The notes beneath the pieces are model-generated. The model did not search any database. It was not told where the DNA came from and saw nothing but the letters and a program-made list of their open reading frames with translations. Both the position numbers and the translations under genes were made by a program. This document shows positions 37,346 to 49,074 of a stretch of 64,000 bases of DNA, piece by piece. The stretch is taken from the NCBI GenBank assembly GCA_022749755.1, contig CM040447.1, forward strand, positions 16,653,087-16,717,086, written 5' to 3'. Origin of the DNA: Azadirachta indica (Eukaryota; Streptophyta; Magnoliopsida; Sapindales; Meliaceae). Each line of letters opens with the position of its first letter. Position 1 is the stretch's first letter.

Positions 37346-37349
37346 ATAT

Positions 37350-37866
37350 TGAAAATTGAATATTGAATTTATTGAAAGATTGAACTTATAAATTTTGATC
37401 TTTAAAATGTTAAAGATTTTGAGTACAATTTTGGGGAAAGATTGCGTAAATTACAAGGAAGTTTCTTAAAGCTTAATTTTTCTATAGTCTTGGAATTTTG
37501 AAGCTTGAAAAATGCTAACTCTTTATCCTAACTTATAATAAAGGATAAAGGCTAAAGACTTTGAATTATTTATACAATAATTTTGAATATAGCTAGTCTT
37601 TTGTTGAATGCAATAATCTTGGCTGAAATATTCCTTACATGAATCCAGTATTACTGACACGGATTTCCTTTGCCTTCTTAAGTCTAACAAGATTCTTAAT
37701 AATTATTGCAAGACTTTTTTGCTTTTGCTTTCTTTTGAGAGGAATTATTTTTGATCGATTCTTCTTTTAGATTCTTGATGTCTTTTCAAGCTTCACGTGA
37801 ACTTGTTGCAAAATTCCAACTTCACATGTTTCACATGCCATTGAAATAATTGTAATTTTAATAACT

Positions 37867-37924
<58 letters not shown>

Positions 37925-38270
37925 CAAAATTCAAAGAATGCTAAAATAGTTATCTTCATTTGATTGTGCTTAGATCGGCTGTTGACTCTTGAGATTTGCT
38001 TAAACTTTTCAACAGTTCATCTTCATCTTTATCATCGCATAGTTGAGAAAGAATAATTTTGTAGGTCTTTTTGTATTCTTCTTTTGTTTTTGAGGCCACC
38101 AACTTCAAACTTGATACAACCTTTTTCCTTTTTAAACTATCAAATGAAAGGATATATGACAAGCACTTCTATAAATGTCAATTCCCAATAAGACCATACC
38201 TAATTACCTCAACCGGAAACAATATCCTTAAATTTATCCAAAATCCAACAAACCAAATAAAAAAACCATA
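37350..38270 (-). pseudogene. Endogenous pararetrovirus: polyprotein C-terminus and intergenic region, copy A
   Basis: Read on the minus strand, 38162-37956 encodes the end of a viral polyprotein (LKLVASKTKEEYKKTYK, then KSQESTADLS). Non-coding sequence follows down to about 37350, corresponding to the viral intergenic promoter/terminator region. Parallel copies lie at 38740-39530 and 41400-42260 (shared TTCACATGTTTCACATGCCA, CTTGGAATTTTGAA and TTGAATTTATTGAAAGATTG). This copy alone has a long pure (TC)n run at 37868-37921. Confidence 0.7.
37868..37921. repeat. (TC)27 microsatellite
   Basis: A perfect run of 27 TC units inside viral intergenic copy A. The other two copies have only irregular T/C-rich sequence here, so the run expanded after the copies separated. 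Confidence 0.97.
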
Positions 38271-38299
38271 ATTCTTTTTTTGTGAATTTTCAGAAACCA

Positions 38300-38700
38300 T
38301 GTCCTTTTCCTTCATTTTCTTTTGAATAAAATGATGATATAATTAGTGTTTCGAAGGAAATTAAACTTGCTCTCTTTGTAGATTTTATTGATTGAAACTT
38401 TCGGAATGGCCCAAATATCTAAATTGCTAATATTAGAAGTGTTTTGATTGACAATTTCATTTTCTATCACTATTTCTTCTTGTTTAATTGATCTCATCCG
38501 CAACAATAGAAGTGGATGTAGACATAGATCTAAACATTGAATTCGTTTTTGAATTATTTTTCCTACAACCACCTACTGCTTTCATTGACCAACGGATTTA
38601 TAAAGCCATCAATCAGCTAAAAGTGCCAGGACCATGAACAGAATGACTTAATAGTTGTATTGAAAGATCATTGCTTCCTCTATGGCTTTGATACCAAAGA
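38300..38700 (-). pseudogene. Endogenous pararetrovirus leader and movement-protein N-terminus
   Basis: Minus strand: a primer-binding-site-like TGGTATCAAAGCC at 38696-38684, a short leader, then coding sequence to about 38312 (LDIWAIPKVSINKIYKESKF, NFLRNTNY). This parallels 55200-55110 in the distal movement-protein fragment (SKFNFLPNTD). The frame ends abruptly near 38310. Confidence 0.65.
38684..38696 (-). other. tRNA-Met-type primer-binding site of the pararetrovirus
   Basis: TGGTATCAAAGCC is one base off the canonical TGGTATCAGAGCC complementary to plant initiator tRNA-Met, which primes Caulimoviridae reverse transcription. It lies between the viral intergenic region and the first ORF, as expected. 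Confidence 0.65.
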
Positions 38701-38739
38701 GACAGGATCGAGTACTCAAAAAGGAATTGATGCAAAAAT

Positions 38740-39530
38740 TGAAATTAAACAATTTTATAAATGAATTCAAGATAAATAAATTGAAATGCAAATGCAATAA
38801 AATATTTAATTAAAACATAACAATTGAATAATATATGAATATATTGAAAATTGAAAACTGAATTTATTAAAAGATTGAAAGATTGAACTTACAAATTTTG
38901 ATCTTCAAATCTAGAAAATTTTGAGTATAATTTTCGCTATAGATCGGGGAAATTACCAGGAAGTTTCTTGAAGCGCATTTTTTAAAGTCTTGGAATTTTG
39001 AAAGCTCGAAAATCCTAACTCTTGCTTCCTAACTTATACTAAGGGCTGAAGACTAAAGACTTTGAATTATTGATATAATAATTTTGAATACAGTTGGACA
39101 TTTTGTTGGATGTAATAATCTTGGTTGAAATATTTATCCACTATTGCTGACATGGAATCCCTTTGTCTTCTGCAGTCTGGCAAGATTCTTTTGCTTTTAT
39201 TTTCTTTTGAGAGATTCCTCTTTCATATTCTTGATGTCTTTTGAAGCTTCATGTGAACTTGTTGCAAAACTTCCAACTTTACACGTTTCACATGCCATCT
39301 TTATATGTTTCACATGCCATTGAAATAATTGTAATTTTAATAATTGCTCTTTTCTTTTCTTTTTTTTTTTTCAAAATTCAAAGAATACCAAAACAGTCGT
39401 CTTCATTGGATTGTGCTAGGTTGGCTATTGAGTCTTGAGATTTTCTTGAACTTCTCAATAAGTCTTCTTTATCTTCATCATTAAATAATTGGAAAAGAAT
39501 TTGAAGTAGAGAAAAGACGGCAAAGAACTA
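38740..39530 (-). pseudogene. Endogenous pararetrovirus: intergenic region, copy B
   Basis: Second copy of the viral polyprotein end plus intergenic region, colinear with copies A and C (CACATGCCATTGAAATAATT, GAGTCTTGAGATTT, TTGATCTTCAAAT). It connects directly to the leader and primer-binding site at 38696, giving the native order polyprotein end, intergenic, leader, first ORF. That order would arise from a terminally redundant or concatemeric viral integrant. Confidence 0.7.
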
Positions 39531-39589
39531 ATTATTCAATGTACATCCAAACATAGAGATGAGAGCCTACAACATTATTCAACTATTAA

Positions 39590-40700
39590 AAAATAAATTT
39601 TATCCATTGTTTTGGGTATTACAATATTTCAAAGTGATTTACTAAATTAAAAATTATTTTACCTGTTGACCACAAATCTGTAAAAGATATTATGTAAAAA
39701 GATGTCAAAAACATTACATGAAATTAAAATATTGAGAGTATATAAAAGAGAAATCCAACTCCCTTCCAGATTACCTTAGTACTGAATTTCCTCAAGAAAG
39801 ATAATGTCTCCCAAATTCTCATAAGGCAAAACCACCCAAAAAAACAAACCAAGACATCTTATGCCTAAACATTAATCCAAAAATCCCAAAAATCATGGTA
39901 TAATATTATCTATCAAGACAAAGATGCTCTCAAAGCTCAGTCATCAAAAAGTATAAGTTGAGTCTAGCTCTTCTTCCTCAAAAAATTTATATAAAAATCA
40001 ACCTTTTCAATTATGGGTTTAATCTCTTGAAAAATCTCCTAAAGTAGCACTTGCTATTTCATAAAGTATTGGAGTAGAAATAGTTCCAAAACAATTTTAA
40101 AATCTGCAATTAAAATTTAACTTTCTTCAAATAAGAAGAAACAAATCATGATTTTCTCAAAATCTTTACCTTGGAGAAGTGCTGTACCAACACAAAAAAA
40201 TTTTGAAGAAGATTTGAAATCAAGAATTTTCTTGTTAGAAGATAAATTTTCTAAAGAAAACACAAGATATTTGGCAAGAATGATGTTTCTTGGAGATTTC
40301 ATTTCATTCCAAAACATCTAAGGAAAACTTAAAAATATTATGAATTTATTCTTGTGGATTTTGACTCTTGAGAATTCAAACACTACCAATCAAAAGATGA
40401 CCCAGAGTTCATTGCGTGTTCTTAATACTTCTGAGTAGGGAAACCCAAAAAGATACAAAAAATTTTCACAAAGTTTTGATCCTGCTGGCTACAATTACAG
40501 GGATTATCACCAAGATTAGTTAAATACCTTCATATTCCAAAATATCTATTGCAGACAATCTGGTTATTCTATTTAAAAAAAGAAGTCAAATTTAATTTCC
40601 CATATTAGTTCATAGATTAGTCAAACCATCATGGTCTAAACACTCAAATTCTTCCTCACAATGTCTTTGGAGGCTTTGAACCATTATGTTCCTTCCTTGT
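39590..40700 (+). pseudogene. Endogenous pararetrovirus: RNase H end and C-terminal region, inverted copy
   Basis: Plus-strand copy of what lies on the minus strand at 43590-42400. It begins with an RNase H tail (VDHKSVKDIM then a stop, KDVKNIT) and continues through QKNFEEDLKSRIFLLEDKFS to about 40690. Many stops. Meets the minus-strand copy at 40720 tail to tail, forming an inverted repeat with a short centre. Confidence 0.65.
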
Positions 40701-40719
40701 ATGTTAGACATTAAACGTA

Positions 40720-41400
40720 AAATTTTTAAAAAAATGAAAGAGAATTGGAAATTTAATTGAATTCTCCTTTTTTGAGTAGATAATTGTTTTTTAAAGGTTT
40801 TAAAGCTTTCAAAGACATTTTAAGGAAGGATTTGGGTGTCTAAACTACAATGGTTCCACCAATCTATAAACCAATATAGGAAATTGAATTTGACTCATTT
40901 TGTGAAATAGAATAACCAAATTGTCTGTAATAGATATTTTGTAATATGAAGGCATTAAGCCAAACTCAGTGTTAATCACAATAATTGTAACTAAGAGGAT
41001 CAAAATTTTGAGGAAACTTTCTGTATTTGTTTGGGTTTCTCTACTTAGAAGCAATAAGTGTTTTAAGGATTTGGACTGTAGGATGGGCAATGACCTCTGA
41101 GTCATCTCTTGATTGGTAATGTTTAAATTCTCAAGAGTCAGAATTCACAAGAATAACTTCAAAAAATTTTTGAATTTTCTTGAGATTTTTTGGAATGAAA
41201 CAAAAATCTCCAGGAAACATCACTCTTGTCAAATAGCTTGTGTTTTCTTGAGAAAATTCATCTTCTAACAAGAAAATTCTTGATTTCAAATCTTCTTCAA
41301 AATTTTTTTGTACTGGTCTAGCACTTCTCAAAGGTAAAGGATTTAGAGAAACAACGATTTGTTTATTCTTGTTTGAAGAAAGTGATATTGAAGAGACGTG
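40720..41400 (-). pseudogene. Endogenous pararetrovirus: C-terminal region, second copy
   Basis: Minus-strand reading includes RPVQKNFEEDLKSRIFLLED and FSQENTSYLTRVMFPGDFCF, the same segment as 40190-40330 on the plus strand and about 43030-42880 on the minus strand. It follows viral intergenic copy C with a broken junction near 41370. Pseudogene. Confidence 0.65.
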
Positions 41401-42260
41401 ATCCAAAATATTCAAAAAGAAACTGATACAAAAATTGAAATTTAACAATTGTGCAAATGAATGCAATATAAATAAATTGAAATGGAAATGCAATAAAATA
41501 TTGAATTAAAACATAAAAATTGAATACTACATGAATATATTGAAAATTGAATATTGAATTTATTGAAAGATTGAACTTACAAATTTTCATCTTCAAATGT
41601 TGAAGATTTGGATTATAATTATAGGAAAAGATTGGCGAAATTACAAAGAAGTTTCTTGAAGCTTATTTTCTAAAGTCTTGGAATTTTGAAATCTTGAAAA
41701 ATCCGAACTCTTTCTCCCTAATTTTGAATATATCTGGTCTTTTTGTCAAATGTAATAATCTTGGCTGAAATATAGTTGACATGAATCCATTATCGCTAAC
41801 GTGGATTCCCTTTGTCTTCTGCAGTCTAACAAGATTCTTTGTAATTACTACGAGATTCTTTTGCTTTTGTTTTCTTTTGAGAGGAATTAATCTTGACGGG
41901 TTCCTCTTTTAGATTCTTGTTATCTTCTAAAGCTTCACGTGGACTTGTTGCAAAACTTCCAACTTCACATGTTTCACATGCCATTGAAATGATTGTAATT
42001 TTAATAATCACTCTTTCTCCTTTTCTTTTTCTTTTCTCTTTTCTTTTTTTTCAAAATTCAAATAATGTCAAAGTAGTCGTCTTCTTTTGATTGTGCTAGA
42101 TCGGCCATTGACTCTTGAGATTTGCTTGAACTTTCCAACAGGTAATCTTAATCTTCAGCATTAGATATTTGGGAAAGAATTTCTTGTAAGTGCTTCTTGT
42201 ATTCTTCTTTTATTTTTGAGGCCACCAGCTTTAAATCTGAAACGGTCCTTTGTTGAAGGA
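41400..42260 (-). pseudogene. Endogenous pararetrovirus: polyprotein end and intergenic region, copy C
   Basis: Third copy of the intergenic region; here it directly continues the main polyprotein remnant at 42280-46890. It is therefore the one in native order at the end of the main integrant. T/C-rich tract at 42006-42052 corresponds to the (TC)n of copy A. Confidence 0.68.
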
Positions 42261-42279
42261 ATTGTGACATTTAAGGAGA

Positions 42280-45200
42280 TAATTGCTTTTTCTGATTGGT
42301 TGGCCTACTCTAAAAACTTAAAATAGGCTCCTTTGTTGTAGTTAGATATTAAATATTGCCCACCATTGGACCCTATACTTTCGTCCAAGGAATGGAATTT
42401 CTCCTGTAAGGATTTCATATCCCAAGAACATATTCAAGCTAGGTAAAATTTTTTAAAAAATTGAAGGAGAATTGGACTTTTGAATTCTCTTTTAGTAAGG
42501 AAATAATTTTGTTTGAAGGTCTCAAAGCCTTCAACGACATTTTGAGGAAGGATTTGGGTGTCTAAACTATAATGGTTCGACCAATCTATGAACCAATATG
42601 GGAAATTGAATTTGATTCCTTTTCTGAAATAAAATAACTGGGAGTATTTGTAATAGATTTTTTGGAATAGAAAGGCATTAATCTAAGCTTGGTGGTAATC
42701 CCAACAATTGTAAGCAGGAGGATCAAAACTATGAGCAAATTTTTTATATTTTGTTTGGGCTTTTCACTCCAAAGAACTGAGTACTTCGAGGATTTGGACC
42801 GTAGAACAGGTAATGAATCTAAGTCATTTTTTGATTGGTAGTGTTTGAATTCACAAGAATAAATTCATAAAATTTTTTAGCTTTCCTAAGATCTTTTGAA
42901 ATGAAATGAAAATCTCTTTAGAAAACCACATTCTTGCCCAATATCTTTGGTTTTCTTGAGAAAATTCATCTTCCAAAAAGAAAATTCTTGATATTAAATT
43001 TTTTCAGAATATTTTATGTTACTCTAACGCTTCTTAAAGGTGAGGGATTTTAAAAAACCATGATTTCTTTATTCTTGTTTGAAGAAATTGCAATTTCAAC
43101 TACAGATTTTAAAAATGTTTTTGGAATGACTTCAAGTCTAGAACTTTTTGAAATAACAAGTACTACTTCATTGAACCCATAATAAAAAAGTTGATTTTTT
43201 GATAAATCTTTTAAGGAAGAAGAGCTAGACTCAAATTTTGCTTTTGATGACTGAGCTTTGAGGGCTTCTTCATCTTTGCAAACAATATCATGCTATAATT
43301 TTTTGGATTTTTGGATTGATGTTTGGGCATAAGAAGCCTTGGTTTGTTTTTGGGTAGTTTTATCTTCAGTGGATTTGGAAGGCATTATCTTCTTTGAAGG
43401 AATTTTTAAATAAGGTAATCTAGAAGGAAGTTGGATTTCCTTTTTACATGCTTAATATCAAAATCAAATATGCTTAAAATTGCTTGCCATTTGGCAAAAT
43501 TTTGCTTTAATGCGATGTTTTTGACATCTTTTTGCATAATATCTTTTGTAGATTCGTAATCAACATGTAAAAGTAATTTTTGATTTAACAAATCACGTTG
43601 AAATTTTATGATGCATAAAACAATAGATAAAATTTCTTTTTTGACAATTGAATAACTTTGTTGGCTCTCATTCTAATGTTTGGACGCATATTGAATTATC
43701 TATTCTTTGCCATCTTTTCTCTGTTTCAAGATTCCTTAATAGCCAATTTCAGAAGCATTTGTTTCAAAAATTTTGAATGCATTTCGATTGGCAATATGCA
43801 AAAATGGAAGAGTTTTGATTTGGGGACAATTTCTGTGTGTTACTTTGTCTAAGGCTTTGGTTTTTCTTTAATTATTGATATAAAGGTTTACAAAGATTGC
43901 TAAAATTGGGATAAAAATCTGCAACAAAGTTAAGGCTTCCTAAAAACCTTTGGATTTGTTTTTTGTCAATAATTCGATCAGGAAATTTGTCTGCAAAAGT
44001 AATTGATCTATCAATTGGAATTATTGTTCCTTGATACATTTTATAATCAAGAAATCGTATTTTTGTTTGGAACAGAGCAATTTTTAACTTTGAGACAGCC
44101 AAGCCATCTTTTTTAACTAAATTGATAAAAATTGAAAGATGCTTGAAATGCTGATCAATATTTGTCGAAAATATTAAAACATCATCAATGTACACAATTA
44201 AAAAATTTTGAGTAAGGATTAAAAATTTTATTCATAATCTTTTAGACTTCAAAAAGGAGCATTTTTCAAACCAAATGACATAACATTCCATTCTATCTAT
44301 CTTCCTCTTTGATTTGGATTTTCCAAATTTCAGATTTCATGGCAAATATTGAAAATATTTTTGTATTGTAAAACTTTTGTAATAAACTTTTTTTATTGGA
44401 ATCGGATATCAAATCCATATGAGGGCTTGATTGAGAGGCTTGTAATTAATAACTAATCTTAGAACACCTCTTTCAGTTTCAAAATTTTTATTGACATAAA
44501 AACTCAAACAATTCCATGGAGATTAACTTTTTCTCATCAATTTTTTAATTAAGGAGTTCTTAGATTTCTTTTCTATAATGTTTTCTGTAATTCTTGTTTT
44601 ATTTGGATGGGTTGTACTTTTGTAGGAATCGTTTTTTTTTTGTCACAATCTTTTGGAAGTTCAAAAATATGTTATTTTTGTTCTCAAAAAGCATTTGGTA
44701 AGTCAAAACAAATTTTGCTTTCTATTTTTTTTAGATTTCTGTAATTCTAGTCTTGATGTGTGGTTCTTGGATTTATTTTTCAATTCTTTTATATTCTACT
44801 TCTTTAAGGAAATTGATTTGGTTTTCTTTTTGTTTAATGAGACAATTGATTTGTTTAAAAGTTGAATATTTTTTAAAGGTGTTGACATCTGTTTTCTTAG
44901 GTTTGTGAATAAAAATTGAAAAATATTTTTTGCCCTAATCCTAATTCCATTGTTATCGAATGTTAAATGTTGAATTAATCCTATAAAAGGTGTTGCTAAT
45001 ATAACTTTCTTGAAAAAATCTTTAACTAAAAGAAATAAGGTTTTGAAATAGATTCCTTAGTTCCAAACATTGACATTTGAGAGTTTGTAATTGATTTTGA
45101 GTTTGGATTCTTTAGCACCTCTAAGGCCTTCTACTGGTTTCTCATAAAATTTGGTAAAAATTAAGCCTTCTTGAAAACAAGTCAATTAACTACAATTCAA

Positions 45201-46890
45201 GTCAGCTTTTATGTCAAACAAGACAATTGTTTCTAATTTGATTTTGTTGTTGACTAAGAGGGTAACTATGATGTGCTATTTTGGTAGGTAATTTAAGAGA
45301 GGATCATTATGAAATCTTCTATAATATTTTCAAGGACTTTACTCTCACCCTTATCCTCATTTTCAATGATTGCAATTTCTTTCTTCTTTCACAATTTTTC
45401 ATTGATTTGTTTAATCAAGGTTGCTTGTTGGTTTTGTTGGATTTTGAGGATTTTGATTTCATGTTTGATTTGGTGAATTTTTGTTTAGAGGTCTTGGATA
45501 GAAATTTCTTTTGGTTTTTTATCGAATTTTTCAAGGATTTCTTTGAGGTTATAAACAATAGGTACTTGTTGGGACTTATGATTTTCGGACTCATAGATTT
45601 GTTTGAGCTTTCTAAGATAATCTTCTTAGCACCATAATCCTCAATCTTGTTTATTCCCGAAGTAAAAACTCTTGACCTTTTGTAAGAACATTCAGCTCCC
45701 TATCAGTGCTAGATGTTGAGGGTAAATCATCTACTTGGAATTCTTTTTCAGAACTATCATATTGATGATTGTCTAAATCAAAAGTCTCAAGTAAAAAAGG
45801 AGTTCTAATTTTTGGACTATCTTGTCATCTAATTGTAACTCAATAACCGTTCTTCTTACCTTACATTACTTTGTAGTATGCCCTGGTTTTCCACACTTGA
45901 AACATGTGTACTTGAAACACTTGGGATAAGATTTCTGCTTTTTGTGGGATTGGGTAACACCACAATATTGACAATTAAAAGGATCTTAAATCTCTCCTAG
46001 TTTTGCTTGCTCTTTCTTAATCTACTTCTATAACTTCGATGCTTTGTAGATTCTCATTCCTTCTTTTTGGATGAAACTACTTAACTCACCTAAGCTTCTT
46101 ATAAGAATTTTCACAACCATACTTCTCTTTCGTCTTGTCTATCCCAGCAAGAAATTTTTCTTTCTAAATGGGATGATTATTGTTTGGTCTAGACATAACT
46201 CTAGTTAGGAAGGTATCCTTATACCACCTAAAATCCTGAATTGTCCTGCACCTCAAATTGGCTAATAACTTAGCATTTTTGTCTTTAATGGTAGACGGAT
46301 CACAATAAAGAATTTTGTAATTATAAAAAAAATCATGGAATTGATTGCATCTGAATATCCTAATTAAACTCATTTTTTAGCACAGTACCACTAGAATCTC
46401 ACCTAATAGCTCTAAGGATCTCATTCCTTTCATTTTAAGTAAGAGTATAATCCCACCATCCTTTTAGTTGTCCAATAAAGCTAGTAACTAAAAGTTGAGT
46501 AATTGCATGATCAAACGAATTGAGTTTGATTTTGTGAACATTGCTAACCATCGTCATCTGTTTAAGGACATTGAGAATATTGTACTAAGACATTCCATCT
46601 GTGTTTTATTGGTAGATAAAATATGCACTGTATTTGTTTTTGAAATACTTAGGGTTTTTCTTCAAGGGCAATATTTGGAGTTGACGCTCTAGGATAAAGT
46701 GTTTATGGACTTCTCTAATTGATTTTGTTGACTTCTAAACTTGACATTTCAGAATCACTACTGCTTCTGATTAACTCTCATTAAATTGTTCTAAGATATG
46801 GACAACCTTAAAAGTGGAAACTTAGGGTGTATCATACGCAACCATAGATAATTCAAACTCAACGATAGCAAGTCTTTTGTTGATTGCATC
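42280..46890 (-). pseudogene. Endogenous pararetrovirus polyprotein remnant (CP, protease, RT, RNase H)
   Basis: Caulimoviridae-type order on the minus strand. Coat-protein part at 46373-46164 has DPSTIKDKNAKLLANLRC and DFRWYKDTFLTRV. A zinc knuckle at about 45910-45865 reads CFKCGKPGHTTK with a stop before the last Cys. The protease at 45240-44900 has a DIKADLNC site, where the usual Asp-Thr-Gly-Ala is altered. The RT has the catalytic YIDDVLIFS (about 44195-44160) and QRFLGSLNFVADFYPNF. RNase H tail at 43591-43406 has FAKWQAILSIFDFDIKHVK. The wording is closest to petuvirus/florendovirus-like members, by recollection. Stops and frameshifts throughout; not competent. Confidence 0.8.
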
Positions 46891-46897
46891 AATAAAC

Positions 46898-47157
46898 TAA
46901 TGTAGGACAACCTGACTAGTGTTTTTTTTATTTATTTTATTTTATTCAAATTGTTTTTTTTAATTTTTATTTTTAGTATTTAGCTTCCTTTATTTTTGGT
47001 AGGAGTTTTTTTTTTTCCTTATTTAAGTAGGTTTAGGTTTTCTCTATTATAAATAGAGAGCTTACAGTATTGTTTAAACACCTTTCTTTCAATAAAATTT
47101 CATTCAAAAACTTTTAAAACTTTAGTTTCGTTTATTTTCGCATTTCCGCTTCGTCAA
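46898..47157 (+). repeat. 5' LTR of a chromovirus-type gypsy element
   Basis: About 260 bp, from TGTAGGACAA (the first TG may be mutated) to just before the primer-binding site. TATA-like TTATAAATAGAGAGC at about 47048-47062 and AATAAAATT at 47091-47099. Related to the LTRs at 51208 and 52751 (shared GTAGGACAA, TAGGTTTTCT, ATAGAGAGC and CAATAAAA). Confidence 0.65.
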
Positions 47158-47172
47158 TTGGTATCAGAGTAG
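47158..47172 (+). other. tRNA-Met primer-binding site
   Basis: TTGGTATCAGAGTAG directly after the LTR, close to the canonical TGGTATCAGAGC. Supports an LTR boundary here and a gypsy/chromovirus assignment. Confidence 0.75.
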
Positions 47173-47180
47173 GAATTGCA

Positions 47181-48137
47181 ATGGTGCACAACAGCGATAC
47201 GGGAAGCAACCATCCTACTGATGATATTCAGGGGGTGCAGGCACTAACTATGGAGGTTATTCGTGCAATAGCCGTAGAAGTTGGGAGGGCAGCCGTTAGG
47301 GAATTCACTCAAACCATTCGTCAAGAATTAGCAGATTTTGATCGAAGGTTGGAGAGGTTGGAACTAGGCGACAACAAGATAGTTGAACATGAGCGTAGAG
47401 GGACAGACAGGATCTCGTCCCGTGGTCTGACGCTAGTGCCGGAACCACTTGGCGTTATTAACGACAAAACTCAGAGGTATGAGGATTCAGATGATGATAT
47501 AATTGAGTAAGGTTCTATTAGGACACGTGAAAGTGGAAATTATGGTGATTATAAAGTAAACCTAAATCTTCCTATGTTTAAAGGGAGTTTGCACATAGAA
47601 AACTTTCTTGATTGGTTGGCAGATGTTGAGAATTCTTTTGACTATATGAATATTCCTGATGAAAGGAAAGTAAAATTAATAGCCATGAAGTTAAAAGGAG
47701 GCGCATCCACTTGGTGGCAGCAGGTTCAGAATAAACGACGGCGTGAAGGAAAAGACATAATTAGGTCTTGGGAGCGCATGAAACAGAAGATGAAGGCTCA
47801 GTATTTACCCTCTAATTATGAGCAGGATTTATTTAAGCAATTAAATAATTGCCGACAGGGAAATCGTTCAGTCAACGAGTATGCTGAAAAATTCCATAGG
47901 TCATGTTCGAGGAACAACTTGAAGGAGTCAAAATTACAATTGGTTGCCAGATTCACTAGAGGGTTGCGAACTGACATACAAGACCAGCTTGACATGTATA
48001 CAATTTGGGATTTTTCTGAAGCTATGAGTAAGGCAAGGATGTTGGAGAGGCAATTAAAACGGGTTGTTATTAAACCGCAAGTTGCAGCACGACAGTTTCA
48101 ACTTCACCAAATCCGGTACCACAAAATAAGGGTGTAG
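47181..48137 (+). pseudogene. Chromovirus gag (capsid), near-intact but with stops
   Basis: Starts at the ATG at 47181, 9 bases after the primer-binding site. The first frame (109 codons) ends at a TAA at 47508. The same frame resumes and carries the retrotransposon gag capsid at 47574-48137: FKGSLHIENFLDWLADVENS, MKLKGGASTWWQQVQNKRR, YEQDLFKQLNNCRQGNRSV and NEYAEKFHRSCSRNNL. These are classic Ty3/gypsy chromovirus capsid words. One or two point changes separate it from a continuous frame, so this is much younger than the Tat-type element nearby. Confidence 0.88.
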
Positions 48138-48224
48138 CACCAAATATGGGTGGAGGAGAAACTAGGCAAAATGGGTAATTTTGCTAACCCATGAACTATT
48201 CAGCAACAAACTAGTAACCCGTAT

Positions 48225-48941
48225 GTGAAGCCAATGCCAAACAAATGTTATAGATGTCAACAGCCTGAACATAGATCCAATGAATGTCCAGAAGGGGGGA
48301 AAAATAAAGGTGTGACACATTATGTGGATGCTGCAGTAGAAGATGAAGAAGGCAAATATGAAGACGGGGAAGAGATTGATGTGGTTGATGGTGATCAAGG
48401 AGAAGCCATTTCTTGTATTGTGCAAAAGCTATTACTGACACCTAAAACGGAAGAGGAGACGCAACGAAATAAGATTTTTCGTACGAAGGGAACAATTAAG
48501 AATAAAGTGTGCAAGGTGATAATTGACAATGGTAGTAGTGAAATAGTCTCTAAGGCATTAGTAAATGCTTTGGATTTGCCAATGGAAAAACACCCGTCAC
48601 CCTACAAAATTGGCTGGATTAAGAAGGGAACTGAATCGCACGTAACTGAAGTATATAAGCTTCCTTTTTCGATTGGAAAGTATTATAAAAGTGATGTGTT
48701 GTGTGATGTCGTGGATATGGATGCATGCCATGCGTTGCTGGGAAGGCCATGGCAATATGATGTTGATGTGATACATAGAGGACGACGAAACATTTATGAG
48801 TTTTGGTGGGATGGGAAGAAAATAGTATTGATGCCAATGAGTGAAACTAAAGAGGGGCAAAAGGTTCTTGGAGTAGAGGGGACAAACTTTTTAACTATAG
48901 TGGAAAGACATATGAATAAGAAGATTGTGAGGGTTATATGA
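48225..48941 (+). pseudogene. Chromovirus zinc knuckle and protease
   Basis: A 238-codon open frame. It begins with a CCHC-like knuckle, CYRCQQPEHRSNEC, in which the usual Gly is replaced by Glu. It continues through an acidic linker to a retropepsin-like domain with VIIDNGSSEIVSKALVNAL (Asp-Asn-Gly-Ser active site) and ALLGRPWQYDVDVIHRGRRN. Only the first codons of the next pol part are present (to about 49050), then viral sequence resumes. RT, RNase H, integrase and 3' LTR are missing, so the element is truncated. Confidence 0.85.
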
Positions 48942-49074
48942 TGGTAACAAAGGATTAGGAATTGGAACTGATGGTGAAGATTCCAGAGATCGTACAACCA
49001 TTACTGTCATACAACCCTCACAATCGGGTAGACATTTCTTTTCGGATTTTATGATGTCTTAAGTGGGGTTTGTC

